A DNA stretch of 64,000 bases from Xanthobacteraceae bacterium (GTDB lineage: Bacteria > Pseudomonadota > Alphaproteobacteria > Rhizobiales > Xanthobacteraceae): positions 29,099 through 93,098 of the forward strand of contig JAQGJU010000033.1 in assembly GCA_028290465.1 (NCBI GenBank). Reading direction: 5' to 3'. Of the stretch, positions 36,927-45,301 are shown piece by piece. The translations under genes were made by a program, and so were the position numbers. How positions within the stretch are numbered: position 1 is the first letter of the stretch; each line of letters opens with the position of its first letter. Under the pieces are notes generated by a model. The model ran no database searches. It worked only from the letters and a program-made list of their open reading frames with translations, and was not told where the DNA came from.

Positions 36927-37142
36927 TTTCAGCGCTCTCTCTGATGTTGTTTACAAATGAGGTGCGCCGCTTTTCTGCCTCACTGCCAATTATTAAATTG
37001 GCTCAGACTCAAACGGATACATAATCTAACAACGCATAAACATGAAACGCAATACACTATACTGATCTTATTTCATGCATACTTTGAATTTTTATGCTTT
37101 TATTTATGGCATACTGGACACGCCGCGCGGACCCGCATTCCC
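36927..37142. promoter_or_regulatory. AT-rich intergenic segment with palindrome
   Basis: This gap, between permease and binding-protein genes of one importer, is markedly AT-rich against its surroundings, especially 36980-37120. It contains the perfect palindrome CCAATT ATTA AATTGG (36986-37001). No gene is supported here. A separate promoter for the binding-protein gene, or a foreign insertion scar, are the likely explanations. Confidence 0.5.
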
Positions 37143-38045
37143 TCATGCTCTGACGTCCATCGCGGCGCGCAGGCCGTCGCTCGCCATGTTGAAGCAGAGC
37201 GAGGTCACGAAGATGCCGAGGCCCGGCAACGTCGCCAGCAGCGGCTGGGTGTAGATGGCGGTGCGAAGTGTGTTGAGCATCAAGCCCCATTCGGGCTCCG
37301 GCGGCTTCACGCCGAGGCCGATGAACGACAGGCCCGAGGCGAGGATCATCGACACGCTCACCAGCGTCGTCGCATAGACGAAGATGGAGCCCAGCACGTT
37401 GGGCAGCACATGCACCCGCACCACCGTCAGAGCGCTGGCTCCGGTGGAACGCGCGGCTTCCACATAGTCGAGATTGCGCGTGCTGGTGGTCACGCTTTCC
37501 GAGATGCGGATCATCATCGGAATGAACACCATGGTCATCGCGATGATGGCGTTGCCGATGCCGGGTCCAAGCGCGCCGCTGATGGCCACGGCCAGCAGCA
37601 CCGACGGGAACGCGTAGAACACGTCAGTGATGCGCATGATCGCCATGTTGATGCGCCCGCCCGCGTACCCGGCCGTGATGCCGAGCGCACCGCCCACCAC
37701 GAAGGCGATCGCGACCGGCGTGATGCCGACGAACCACGACAGGCGCCCGCCATAGATCAGGCGGGTCAGCATGTCGCGGCCCAATTCGTCCGTGCCGAGA
37801 ATATGGCCCGGCGTACCGACCGGCTTCAGGCGTCGAATCATGCTGCCCTGAAGCGGGTCATAGAGACCGAGCAGCGGCGCAAAAATCATCGCCAGCGCCA
37901 TGACAGCGAGAATCCCGAGGCACACCATAGTGACGCGATCGCGCAGCAGGCGACGCCCGACCGCGCGCCAATAGCTGGCGCGCCGCGGCTTCAATATCCT
38001 GCGCGGGGCGACAAGACCGCTTGAAACGGTGGCGATCTCCGTCAT
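37143..38045 (-). CDS. Dpp/Opp-type ABC permease C
   Basis: A 300-residue DppC/OppC-like permease. A cytoplasmic N terminus leads into VTMVCLGILAVMALAMIFAPLLG and four or five further membrane helices. The coupling loop is EAARSTGASALTVVRVHVLPNVL. ATG 38045 overlaps the upstream permease stop by four bases, which fixes the start. The longer open frame to 38786 is a shadow. Confidence 0.92.
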   Translation of the reverse strand: MTEIATVSSGLVAPRRILKPRRASYWRAVGRRLLRDRVTMVCLGILAVMALAMIFAPLLGLYDPLQGSMIRRLKPVGTPGHILGTDELGRDMLTRLIYGGRLSWFVGITPVAIAFVVGGALGITAGYAGGRINMAIMRITDVFYAFPSVLLAVAISGALGPGIGNAIIAMTMVFIPMMIRISESVTTSTRNLDYVEAARSTGASALTVVRVHVLPNVLGSIFVYATTLVSVSMILASGLSFIGLGVKPPEPEWGLMLNTLRTAIYTQPLLATLPGLGIFVTSLCFNMASDGLRAAMDVRA

Positions 38046-38986
38046 GTCCTTCGCATCCTTGGATCGAGTGCCGTCTGAATGAGATCGACCAGCAGGTTGA
38101 GCGCGACGAAGATCATCGCGAGCACCAGGGTCGTGCCTTGAAGCACCGGAATATCGCGCTGGAAGATGGCCTGGTTGAGCATCATGCCGGTGCCGGGCCA
38201 GGCGAAGACGGTTTCCACCAGGATGGAGCCGCCCATCAGATAGCCGAGTTGAAGCCCCATCACGGCCAATGCGGTGGGCGCCGCGTTCTTCATCACATGC
38301 ACCGTCAGCATCAGCCGCCGCAGGCCCTTGCCACGCAACGTGGTCATGAAGTCCTGGCTGAGGATTTCCACCACCACGCCCCGGACCGTGCGCGTGACAA
38401 GGCCGGCAGGGATCACCGAAAGCGTGATCGCCGGCAGAATGAGATGCCGGATGTGGAGCCAGTCCCACGCCCAGTCGCCCGGCCCGGCGCTCATGGAGGG
38501 AAGCCAACCTAACGTCACCGAGAAGATGATGACGAGCACCATCCCGAGCCAATAATGCGGCACGGATACGCCGCCCACCGCAAAGCTGACGGCCGCCCGA
38601 TCGATCAGCGTGCCTCGGAATGCGCCGGCGAGACCGCCCAGGATACAGCCTATCACGAAGCCGAGCGACGCCGCTGTGGTCGCCAGAATGAAGGTCTTGC
38701 TCGCCGCACTCACCAGTTCGTCGGCGACGAGGCGGCGATTGGCGATCGACCGGCCGAAGTCGCCCTGTACGACATGCGCAAGCCACAGTCCGAACTGGAC
38801 CGGCAACGGCTTATCGAGGCCGTAATCCTTGCGGACAAGAGCTACCGTTTCGGCCGATGCGTCCGGCGGCAGGATGGCGTCGATCGGATCGCCCGGCGCG
38901 ATGTGCACCAGCATGAAGCATACGAGGCTCACCGCCAGCGCAATCGGAACGGCATAAAGGATTCGGCGAAGCGTATAGAGAAGCAT
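38042..38986 (-). CDS. Dpp/Opp-type ABC permease B
   Basis: A 314-residue DppB/OppB-like permease with six membrane segments. It starts MLLYTLRRILYAVPIALAVSL and shows the family block IHIAPGDP-like VHIAPGDPIDAILP. The coupling loop is FMTTLRGKGLRRLMLTVHVMKNA. It pairs with the downstream permease to form the membrane channel. Confidence 0.93.
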   Translation of the reverse strand: MLLYTLRRILYAVPIALAVSLVCFMLVHIAPGDPIDAILPPDASAETVALVRKDYGLDKPLPVQFGLWLAHVVQGDFGRSIANRRLVADELVSAASKTFILATTAASLGFVIGCILGGLAGAFRGTLIDRAAVSFAVGGVSVPHYWLGMVLVIIFSVTLGWLPSMSAGPGDWAWDWLHIRHLILPAITLSVIPAGLVTRTVRGVVVEILSQDFMTTLRGKGLRRLMLTVHVMKNAAPTALAVMGLQLGYLMGGSILVETVFAWPGTGMMLNQAIFQRDIPVLQGTTLVLAMIFVALNLLVDLIQTALDPRMRRT

Positions 38987-39034
38987 GTGCTGGTTTCTGA
39001 TCCGTTAGATACAGCGATACAATGAAGCGACTTG

Positions 39035-40030
39035 CTAGCTGGCCAGACGCTCCCCAAAAGCCGCGGGGCGATCGTCCACATGGATGCAACGCGCGGCGCG
39101 GTCCGGCACCGGCGTCCGCAGTTCCGGCAGGTGGGCCAGGCATGCGCCTTCTGCCTCCGTGCAACGGGGCGCGAAGGCGCAGCCGCCGGGTAAATCGCGC
39201 AGGTCGGGCGGTGCGCCCGGAATGGTGGTGAGCCGCTTGCCGCGGGACCCCTCGTGCACCGTCGCGCCGAGCAACCCCTTGGCATAAGGATGCAACGGCT
39301 GGCGCATCAGGTCCGCCACCGGCCCCTCCTCGATGAAACGGCCCGCATACATCACGGCGATGCGGTCGGCGACCTCTCCGGCGACGCCGAGATCGTGGGT
39401 CACGAAGATCATGCCCATGCCAAGCTCCTGCTGGATCTCCCGCAGCAGAAGCAGAATCTGGATCTGCACCGAGGCATCCAGCGCCGTCGTCGGCTCATCC
39501 GCGAGCAGCAATTTCGGCCGACAAGAGAGTGCGATGGCGATCATCGCACGTTGCCGTAGGCCGCCCGACAGTTCGTGCGGATACGCATCCAGGCGCCGTT
39601 TCGCGGACGGAATCTGCACCAGTTCTAGAAGCTCCAGCGCGCGCCGCCGGGCCTTTCTCCGGGAAATATTCTCGTGGCGCAGGATGGTTTCCGTGATCTG
39701 GCGGCCGATGGTGAAGACCGGATCCAGCGCGGTCATCGGTTCCTGAAAGATCATCGATACGAAGGGGCCGCGCAGATCCGACATTTCGTTCTCGGACGCC
39801 TGGACCACATCACGGCCACCGAGTTCCAGCGTACCCGACATGATCGTCTTGGTCGGCGGATTGAGCCGCATCAGCGCCCGCAACGTCACTGACTTCCCGG
39901 AGCCGCTTTCACCGAGAATGCACAGGACCTCGCGCTGCCGAAGGTCGAAGTCGACGCCGTTCACGGCATTCACCCCGGTGGTGAACTTCACGCGAAGATC
40001 CCGGGCGAGGACGAGAAGATCGTCGCGCAT
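39035..40030 (-). CDS. Dpp/Opp-type ABC ATPase D
   Basis: A 331-residue oligopeptide-type ABC ATPase. Walker A GESGSGKS lies near residue 37, the signature ELSGGLRQR near 155 and Walker B LLLADEPTTALD near 177. The C-terminal oligopeptide-importer domain carries the Cys set GGCAFAPRCTEAEGACL typical of 4Fe-4S-linked or Cys-rich OppD/DppD tails. Its ATG overlaps the stop of the previous ATPase (TAATG). Confidence 0.93.
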   Translation of the reverse strand: MRDDLLVLARDLRVKFTTGVNAVNGVDFDLRQREVLCILGESGSGKSVTLRALMRLNPPTKTIMSGTLELGGRDVVQASENEMSDLRGPFVSMIFQEPMTALDPVFTIGRQITETILRHENISRRKARRRALELLELVQIPSAKRRLDAYPHELSGGLRQRAMIAIALSCRPKLLLADEPTTALDASVQIQILLLLREIQQELGMGMIFVTHDLGVAGEVADRIAVMYAGRFIEEGPVADLMRQPLHPYAKGLLGATVHEGSRGKRLTTIPGAPPDLRDLPGGCAFAPRCTEAEGACLAHLPELRTPVPDRAARCIHVDDRPAAFGERLAS

Positions 40031-41082
40031 TACGCCACCTTACGAGTTGCGAGGCTGTGCCCGCTGCCGGGGACCAGGGCCCAGCAGGCAGCTTCATGGC
40101 CTAAGGCGTGAATAGTGTGGCCGATGGCCGCGAGGTTCGGTTGGCTGTTGGAGCAGACCGGTTCTGCTATCGGGCAACGCGTATTGAAGCGGCAGCCGGG
40201 AGGAGGATTTACCGGGTTCGGCGGATCGCCTGTCAGCGGCGGCGTCTTACGCCGCTTCGTCGGGTCCATGGACAGACGGCTGGCCAGCAGCCCCCTGGTA
40301 TAGGGATGTCCCGGCGCTGCGAAAATCGACTCTACCGGCCCGATCTCAGCCGCGCGTCCGAGATACATCACCAGCACCCGGTCGGCCACGTGATGCACAA
40401 CGTTCAGGTCATGACTGATGAAAAGATAGGTGAGTCCGAATTGCTCTTTCAGGTCCATCAACAGGTTGAGAACCTGCGCCTCGACGGACTTGTCCAGCGC
40501 CGACACCGGCTCGTCGAGAATGATCAGACGAGGCCGCAACGCCAACGCCCGGGCGATATTGATACGCTGGCGCTGTCCGCCCGACAGTTCGTGTGGATAA
40601 CGCCCGGCAAACAGGCCGGGCGCGAGTCCGACGGCATCCAGCAGGTCGTGAGCACGCTCCACCGCCTCGGTCCGGCCAAGACCATGCACCATGGGAGGAA
40701 ACGCGATGGATTCCTCAATCGACAAGCGTGGGTTAAGAGATGCGTAGCTGTCCTGAAATACCATCTGCACTTGGCGCAGATATTCCTTCGCCGGCAGCGC
40801 GGCCGAACCCACCAGCTCACCATCGAACAGCACTTCACCTGCCGTCGGAGGGATCAACCCCATCAGCAGACGCGAGACCGTCGACTTGCCGCAGCCGGAC
40901 TCACCGACGATCGCCAGGGTCTCGCCCTTCTTGATCTCCAGATCGAGCCCGTCGACCGCCTTCACGGCGCCGCCGCTGCCAAACAGCCCGCGCTTCAACG
41001 GGAAGTACTTCGCCAAACCTCGCGCAATGACGAGAGGCTGCGCCGGTCCGCCACGATCTTCAGGCTGGTCGATGTGCAGCAA
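40030..41082 (-). CDS. Dpp/Opp-type ABC ATPase F
   Basis: A 350-residue second ATPase of the importer. Walker A GESGCGKS is near residue 61, the signature ELSGGQRQR near 165 and Walker B LIILDEPVSALD near 187. The C-terminal domain contains GCRFNTRCPIAEPVC. It is the first gene of the seven-gene leftward run F-D-B-C-A-MFS-amidase. Confidence 0.93.
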   Translation of the reverse strand: MLHIDQPEDRGGPAQPLVIARGLAKYFPLKRGLFGSGGAVKAVDGLDLEIKKGETLAIVGESGCGKSTVSRLLMGLIPPTAGEVLFDGELVGSAALPAKEYLRQVQMVFQDSYASLNPRLSIEESIAFPPMVHGLGRTEAVERAHDLLDAVGLAPGLFAGRYPHELSGGQRQRINIARALALRPRLIILDEPVSALDKSVEAQVLNLLMDLKEQFGLTYLFISHDLNVVHHVADRVLVMYLGRAAEIGPVESIFAAPGHPYTRGLLASRLSMDPTKRRKTPPLTGDPPNPVNPPPGCRFNTRCPIAEPVCSNSQPNLAAIGHTIHALGHEAACWALVPGSGHSLATRKVA

Positions 41083-41614
41083 ATAAAATGCCCTATGAGA
41101 TTCACGCTCTCACAGGTCTAGCAATACACGTGCCAAAAGCGCGCGCGTTTGCGAAGATGTCTTATGAACTATCGAGGCATCTCGACACGAACGCGATGAA
41201 GGCAACCGATCTAGCTGGAGATACGGGAGTCGCGCGACGTCATGGCGATGAAATATCGCACGATGCCTAAATTAGCTGCTGGCTGATGCGAGGTAGCCTG
41301 TGCGCACCGCGAATCTGAAACGGGCGTCAGCGGCGATGTGTCGATTGGCCTTCGACGGCGCCAACTGGCCGGCGGCATTGGAACCCGGCACCTCGCCGGG
41401 CGTGCAGGAGGCACCTTCCTCGCTCTTATGGAGCGCTGCCAGTGCGGGCATCGGTCGCGGCGTTCAGCGGTTCGCTGTCGGCAACACTCAATGACTCGCG
41501 TCGGTATCCGGCCAACGATGTCCTGGTGAATGCGGTGCACGTATCCAGATCGTCGACAATCGCCTCGCAACCATCGCGCCAGGGGCGCGCGCGCCCATAA
41601 GATCGCTTCGGCGT
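41083..41614. other. 532-bp gap without supported gene
   Basis: No complete gene is supported between the leftward importer ATPase and the leftward permease at 41615. The 141-codon frame at 41211-41633 on the minus strand has unbalanced composition (very rich in Arg and Cys) and overlaps the permease end. It reads like eroded coding sequence rather than a protein. The promoter of the Dpp-like operon should lie in the right half near 41083-41250. Confidence 0.4.
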
Positions 41615-42535
41615 CTATGACTGCAGGCCCCACCGCCTCACCGTCACGCGCTCAATGGTGCGGAAGATCAGGTTTTCCACGACCAGGCCGATCACGATAA
41701 CGGTGAGCAGACCACAAAATACGCCGGGAATGTCCAGCGTGTTTCGCTTCTCGAAGATGTACCAGCCAAGGCCGCCTTGCCCGGAAGACACGCCGAATAC
41801 CAACTCGGCGGCGATCAGGGTGCGCCACGCGAACGCCCAGCCGATCTTCAGTCCGGTCAGGATCGAGCCGAAGGCGGCCGGCACGAAGATCTTCGATATG
41901 TACCGCAAGCCCCTCAGGTCGTAGTTCAGGCCGACCATTCGCAGCGTCTGCGACACCGCGAGAAAACCAGAATGGGTATTCAGCGCCACCGCCCATAGCA
42001 CGGAATGGATCAGCACAAAGATGATGCTGCCGGAGCCGAGACCGAACCAGATGAGAGCCAGCGGCAGCAGCGCGATCGCCGGCAGCGGGTTGAACATCGC
42101 CGTGGCGGTTTCGAGAAAGTCGGCACCGATTCTGGTGCTAATCGCGACGACTGAAAGTACGGCCGCCAGAGAGATGCCGGCCGCATAGCCAAGCAGCAAT
42201 ATCTTTAACGATGACAGCGCCCTGTTCATCAGGGTGCCGTCAAGCATCGCCTGCCACCCCGCTGCCGACGTTTCAGATAACGTTGGCAGCAGCAGCGGGT
42301 TGTCGAGAAACCGCGCATAGCTCTCCCAAGCCGCCGCCATCAGAAAAATGATCAACGCCTTGCGGATGGTCGCACTGGCCCAGAGGCGCTCCGCCAGCCC
42401 GAGTTGACGCTCGACCTCGACGTCGTTCATCGCCTCGTCGAGCTTCTGGTGAACGATTACATAGGGCTGAGATGTGTCGGGCTCAGTTATATGGGGCTGA
42501 GGGACATGAGGTTCGGACATACGAGGCTCAGACAT
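41615..42535 (-). CDS. NitT/TauT-type ABC permease with repeated N-terminal leader
   Basis: A 306-residue permease of the TauC/SsuC type. Residues 1-25 form five imperfect pentapeptides (MSEPR MSEPH VPQPH ITEPD TSQPY) that are not part of the family. A short amphipathic stretch follows, then six membrane segments beginning at ALIIFLMAAAWESYARF. The coupling loop is YISKIFVPAAFGSILTGLK. The start overlaps the ATPase stop by eight bases. Confidence 0.9.
   Translation of the reverse strand: MSEPRMSEPHVPQPHITEPDTSQPYVIVHQKLDEAMNDVEVERQLGLAERLWASATIRKALIIFLMAAAWESYARFLDNPLLLPTLSETSAAGWQAMLDGTLMNRALSSLKILLLGYAAGISLAAVLSVVAISTRIGADFLETATAMFNPLPAIALLPLALIWFGLGSGSIIFVLIHSVLWAVALNTHSGFLAVSQTLRMVGLNYDLRGLRYISKIFVPAAFGSILTGLKIGWAFAWRTLIAAELVFGVSSGQGGLGWYIFEKRNTLDIPGVFCGLLTVIVIGLVVENLIFRTIERVTVRRWGLQS
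42461..42535. repeat. 15-bp imperfect tandem repeat (five units) in the permease 5' end
   Basis: Five units of 15 bp, with the recurring core GGCTCAG/GGCTGAG followed by ACAT-like bases, encode the pentapeptide series at the N terminus of the permease. The repeat keeps the frame. It looks like recent slipped-strand expansion. Confidence 0.75.
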
Positions 42536-43307
42536 GGGCGGCCTCGACCGGCTTGGCGGCTTCTGCGAACAGCAGTTCGTGAATTTCCTTTTCCAGACGC
42601 CCGGTGCCGCGCTCGTCGAGCAGAGATCGTTCGATGTGGCCGACCTCGGCTTTCACCCGGCCCGGACGCGGCGACAGCAAAAGAATGCGATTGCCGACCC
42701 GGATCGCTTCGTTGATCGAATGGGTCACGAACAGCACGGTAAATCCGGTTTCTTCCCACAGTTCGAGCAGTTCGTCCTGCATGCGACGGCGCGTCAGCGC
42801 ATCGAGCGCGGCGAACGGTTCGTCCATCAGCAGAATGTCGGGCTGCATGGCCATGCCGCGGGCAATCGCGACGCGCTGCTTCATGCCGCCGGAAAGCGTG
42901 TGCGGATAGCTGTTGGCGAATTCGGTCAGCTTGACCTTCTCAATGTAGCAGTAGGCCCGGTCCTCGGCCTCGCGATGGCTCAGGCCTTTGGCGACCTTCA
43001 GCGGGAAAACTACGTTTTGCAGCACGGTCTTCCATGGCAGCAATTGGTCGAATTCCTGGAACACCATCATCCGATCCGGCCCGGGCGCCGTCACCTTCCT
43101 GTCCCGGATACGGATTTCACCCTCGACCGGAGCGATATAGCCGCCGACCGCCTTGAGCAGTGTCGACTTCCCGCAACCCGACGGTCCCAGCAACACGTAA
43201 CGGTCGCCTTCATCGACGGAAAAGCTCACCCGATGCGTTGCCGTGATCAGCGATTGCGGCGTCTTGTAGCGCAGCGTCACGCCGTCGACCTGGAGCAATA
43301 GCGACAT
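42528..43307 (-). CDS. NitT/TauT-type ABC ATPase
   Basis: A 259-residue ATPase. Walker A GPSGCGKST lies near residue 39, the signature LSGGMKQR near 138 and Walker B ILLMDEPFAALD near 160. It acts with the permease that overlaps its stop codon and the binding protein at 44182. It begins two bases after the stop of the GST-like gene, so the four genes look co-transcribed. Confidence 0.93.
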   Translation of the reverse strand: MSLLLQVDGVTLRYKTPQSLITATHRVSFSVDEGDRYVLLGPSGCGKSTLLKAVGGYIAPVEGEIRIRDRKVTAPGPDRMMVFQEFDQLLPWKTVLQNVVFPLKVAKGLSHREAEDRAYCYIEKVKLTEFANSYPHTLSGGMKQRVAIARGMAMQPDILLMDEPFAALDALTRRRMQDELLELWEETGFTVLFVTHSINEAIRVGNRILLLSPRPGRVKAEVGHIERSLLDERGTGRLEKEIHELLFAEAAKPVEAAHV

Positions 43308-43309
43308 GT

Positions 43310-43927
43310 TCAGGCGGCCTTCTCTTCCGGAAACCGGGTCATCTGCATCGACGGACGCTGCTCAAATTCCGCAAGCCATCGCGCCAGTCGCGGATGCGCA
43401 TGGCGCCAGCCGAGATGCGGCAGCCGCCGGTCGAGATAGGCGAGCGCGCAGCCGAGCGTGACCGTGCTGAGATCAACCGGCCGATCCGGGGCAAACTCCC
43501 GCGCTTCCAGCCGAGCCAGCGCCTGCACGATCTTGGATTCCTGACGCGCCAACCATTGCGGCCATTGTCGATCCGCGGGCCTGCGTATCCGCTCGACCAC
43601 ATGGGCGACCGCCGCGACCATGATGCCATCCGCCAGTGCATGATCAGCGAGCACCCGCCATCGCGCTGCCGGCTCCGCCGGCACCAGCTTCACGCCGGTG
43701 CTCACACTGTCGAAATAGTCGCAAATCAACGTCGATCCCGGCAGCGCTTCCGGCCCGCCGAGCAGCACAGGCACCTGGCCCAGCGGCGCGTCGGGCCCGA
43801 GCGGTTGGTCGGGATTCCACACGTCGACATGAACCAGGTCGAGTTGCACGTCTATGCCGGTTTCAAAGGCGGCAACGCGTACCTTGCGGGCGAACGGCGA
43901 CAACGGCGCGTACAGAAGACGGAGCAT
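43310..43927 (-). CDS. Glutathione S-transferase family protein
   Basis: A 205-residue GST. The thioredoxin-like N domain (LYAPLSPFARKVRVAA) has Ser10/Pro11 in the position of the catalytic residue, the PVL motif (GQVPVLL) and a GSTLICDYFD glutathione site. The helical C domain follows. Its place inside an ABC importer operon suggests a role in detoxifying or cleaving the imported compound, for example a thioether or halide (inference). Confidence 0.88.
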   Translation of the reverse strand: MLRLLYAPLSPFARKVRVAAFETGIDVQLDLVHVDVWNPDQPLGPDAPLGQVPVLLGGPEALPGSTLICDYFDSVSTGVKLVPAEPAARWRVLADHALADGIMVAAVAHVVERIRRPADRQWPQWLARQESKIVQALARLEAREFAPDRPVDLSTVTLGCALAYLDRRLPHLGWRHAHPRLARWLAEFEQRPSMQMTRFPEEKAA

Positions 43928-43942
43928 GGTGCAAACCCTGAC

Positions 43943-44113
43943 GCTAGAGCGTTTTCAAGTGAAGTGGAATCCACTTCACGTGAAGAAAATGCGTCTATCT
44001 AAACATTTAGAGCGCGTCTGGACGCAAACCGGTATCCACTTTTGCTGGACGCGCTCCAGTGTCCCGATTCCGAAGTTCGCCATACCGTGCTGCACCCTCT
44101 GGGGCGAACTTCG
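43943..44113. repeat. Mosaic of two dispersed intergenic palindromes
   Basis: The first part (43943-44056) begins TAGAGCGTTTTCAAGTGAAG and contains the inverted repeats GTGAAGTGGA/TCCACTTCAC and GAGCGCGTC..GACGCGCTC. It resembles a repeat common between genes in Bradyrhizobium and relatives. It runs into a second element, GTGTCCCGATTCCGAAG (44059-44075), shared with 11268-11335. The arm GAAGTTCGCC pairs with GGCGAACTTC at 44103. Both sit between the binding-protein and GST genes of one operon. Confidence 0.7.
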
Positions 44114-44181
44114 ACGGCCTACCGGCGGGCAGCGGCGCGGTCGGACCATGCGCAGGCCGACCGGCCGCTGCCAGACCGGCG

Positions 44182-45198
44182 TCAGCTTCCCGGCTGATCG
44201 TGCACTTCCGGAAAGAACATCTCCTGCCAAGACGTCGGCGTCACTTTGGTGATGCCCTGCTTGGCCATAAACGTCGCGAACTTCGTCACGTTCAGCGGAG
44301 TCATATTGAAGGTCGAGCCCGGGTCCTTGATGATGGCAACCGCCTCGTCGACGGTGATCGGATCCTTGGATTGCTCGAGATAGATCTTCGCAATGGCCGC
44401 CGGGTCCTTGTTGATCAGTTCGTGGACTTCCTTGAGGGCATCGACAAACGCCTGATAGATCTTCGGATTGTCCTTGCGGAATTTTTCCGTCGTATAGGCG
44501 ATCATGTAGGTCGCCGGCGCGCCGAAGATGTCCTGCGCGGACAAAATGCGGCGAATGCCCGGCTTTTTCAGCTCGATGTCCTGAAACGGCGGCGCCGTGA
44601 AATGATTGTTGATTTCGCTGGCGCCGGACATCATCGCGGCCGCGGCGTCGCCATGAGGGATTTGCACTACCAGGCGATCGAGCCGCCCGTTATTGCCCGG
44701 CCCCCATACCTTCTCGGCGGCCATTTGCAGCAGGATGGCGTGCACCGACACCTTCAGGGTGGTCACCGCGATCCGATCTTGATCGCCCAGGTCTTCGATT
44801 TTCTGCACGTTAGGATTACGCGTGAGAAGATAGAGTGGCAGCGCCGATACGGCTCCGACCCCTTTCACCGCGGACGACGTTCCCTTGGCTTTGGCCCACA
44901 GCGTCAAGAACACCGTGGTGCCGCCGCTGACGATGTCGAGGCTGCCGGACAGCAAACCTTCATTCATCGGGTTGCCGCCAGGAAACTGGCGCCAGGTCAC
45001 CTTCACGGCCGGCAAGCCCGCGCTCGCCAGGTGCTTCTCCAGAAGCTTCTGGCGCTCCATGACGATCATCGGCATGGCGCCGATGCCGAACTGGGTCGCC
45101 ATGCGCAGTTCGGTGACTTCGGCGCGCGGCGCGGTACTCAGCATGGGGGACAGCAGCGCGGCTGCCGCCAGAACGACGCAGTGAAATTTGTCTTTCAC
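44182..45198 (-). CDS. NitT/TauT-type ABC substrate-binding protein
   Basis: A 338-residue secreted NMT1-like binding protein. The signal peptide MKDKFHCVVLAAAALLSPML ends near TAPRA-EVTELRM. It serves the ATPase and permease downstream, although 254 bp of repeat sequence separate it from them. The neighbouring MmgE/PrpD and ThDP genes suggest a carboxylate or sulfonate ligand, but the ligand cannot be read directly. Confidence 0.9.
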   Translation of the reverse strand: MKDKFHCVVLAAAALLSPMLSTAPRAEVTELRMATQFGIGAMPMIVMERQKLLEKHLASAGLPAVKVTWRQFPGGNPMNEGLLSGSLDIVSGGTTVFLTLWAKAKGTSSAVKGVGAVSALPLYLLTRNPNVQKIEDLGDQDRIAVTTLKVSVHAILLQMAAEKVWGPGNNGRLDRLVVQIPHGDAAAAMMSGASEINNHFTAPPFQDIELKKPGIRRILSAQDIFGAPATYMIAYTTEKFRKDNPKIYQAFVDALKEVHELINKDPAAIAKIYLEQSKDPITVDEAVAIIKDPGSTFNMTPLNVTKFATFMAKQGITKVTPTSWQEMFFPEVHDQPGS

Positions 45199-45301
45199 AG
45201 ATTCCTCCCGTTGTGACGACGACGAGGCTCTGATGAGCCGCGTCTTCGGATCTGAAGGCTTGACGCCTTTCGTTTTTTGTCAGTTCAGCGGCCGTCGGTC
45301 G

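Noticed and set aside
41211..41633. 141-codon minus-strand open frame
   Set aside because: Composition is extreme, there is no ribosome site, and it overlaps the end of the ABC permease gene.
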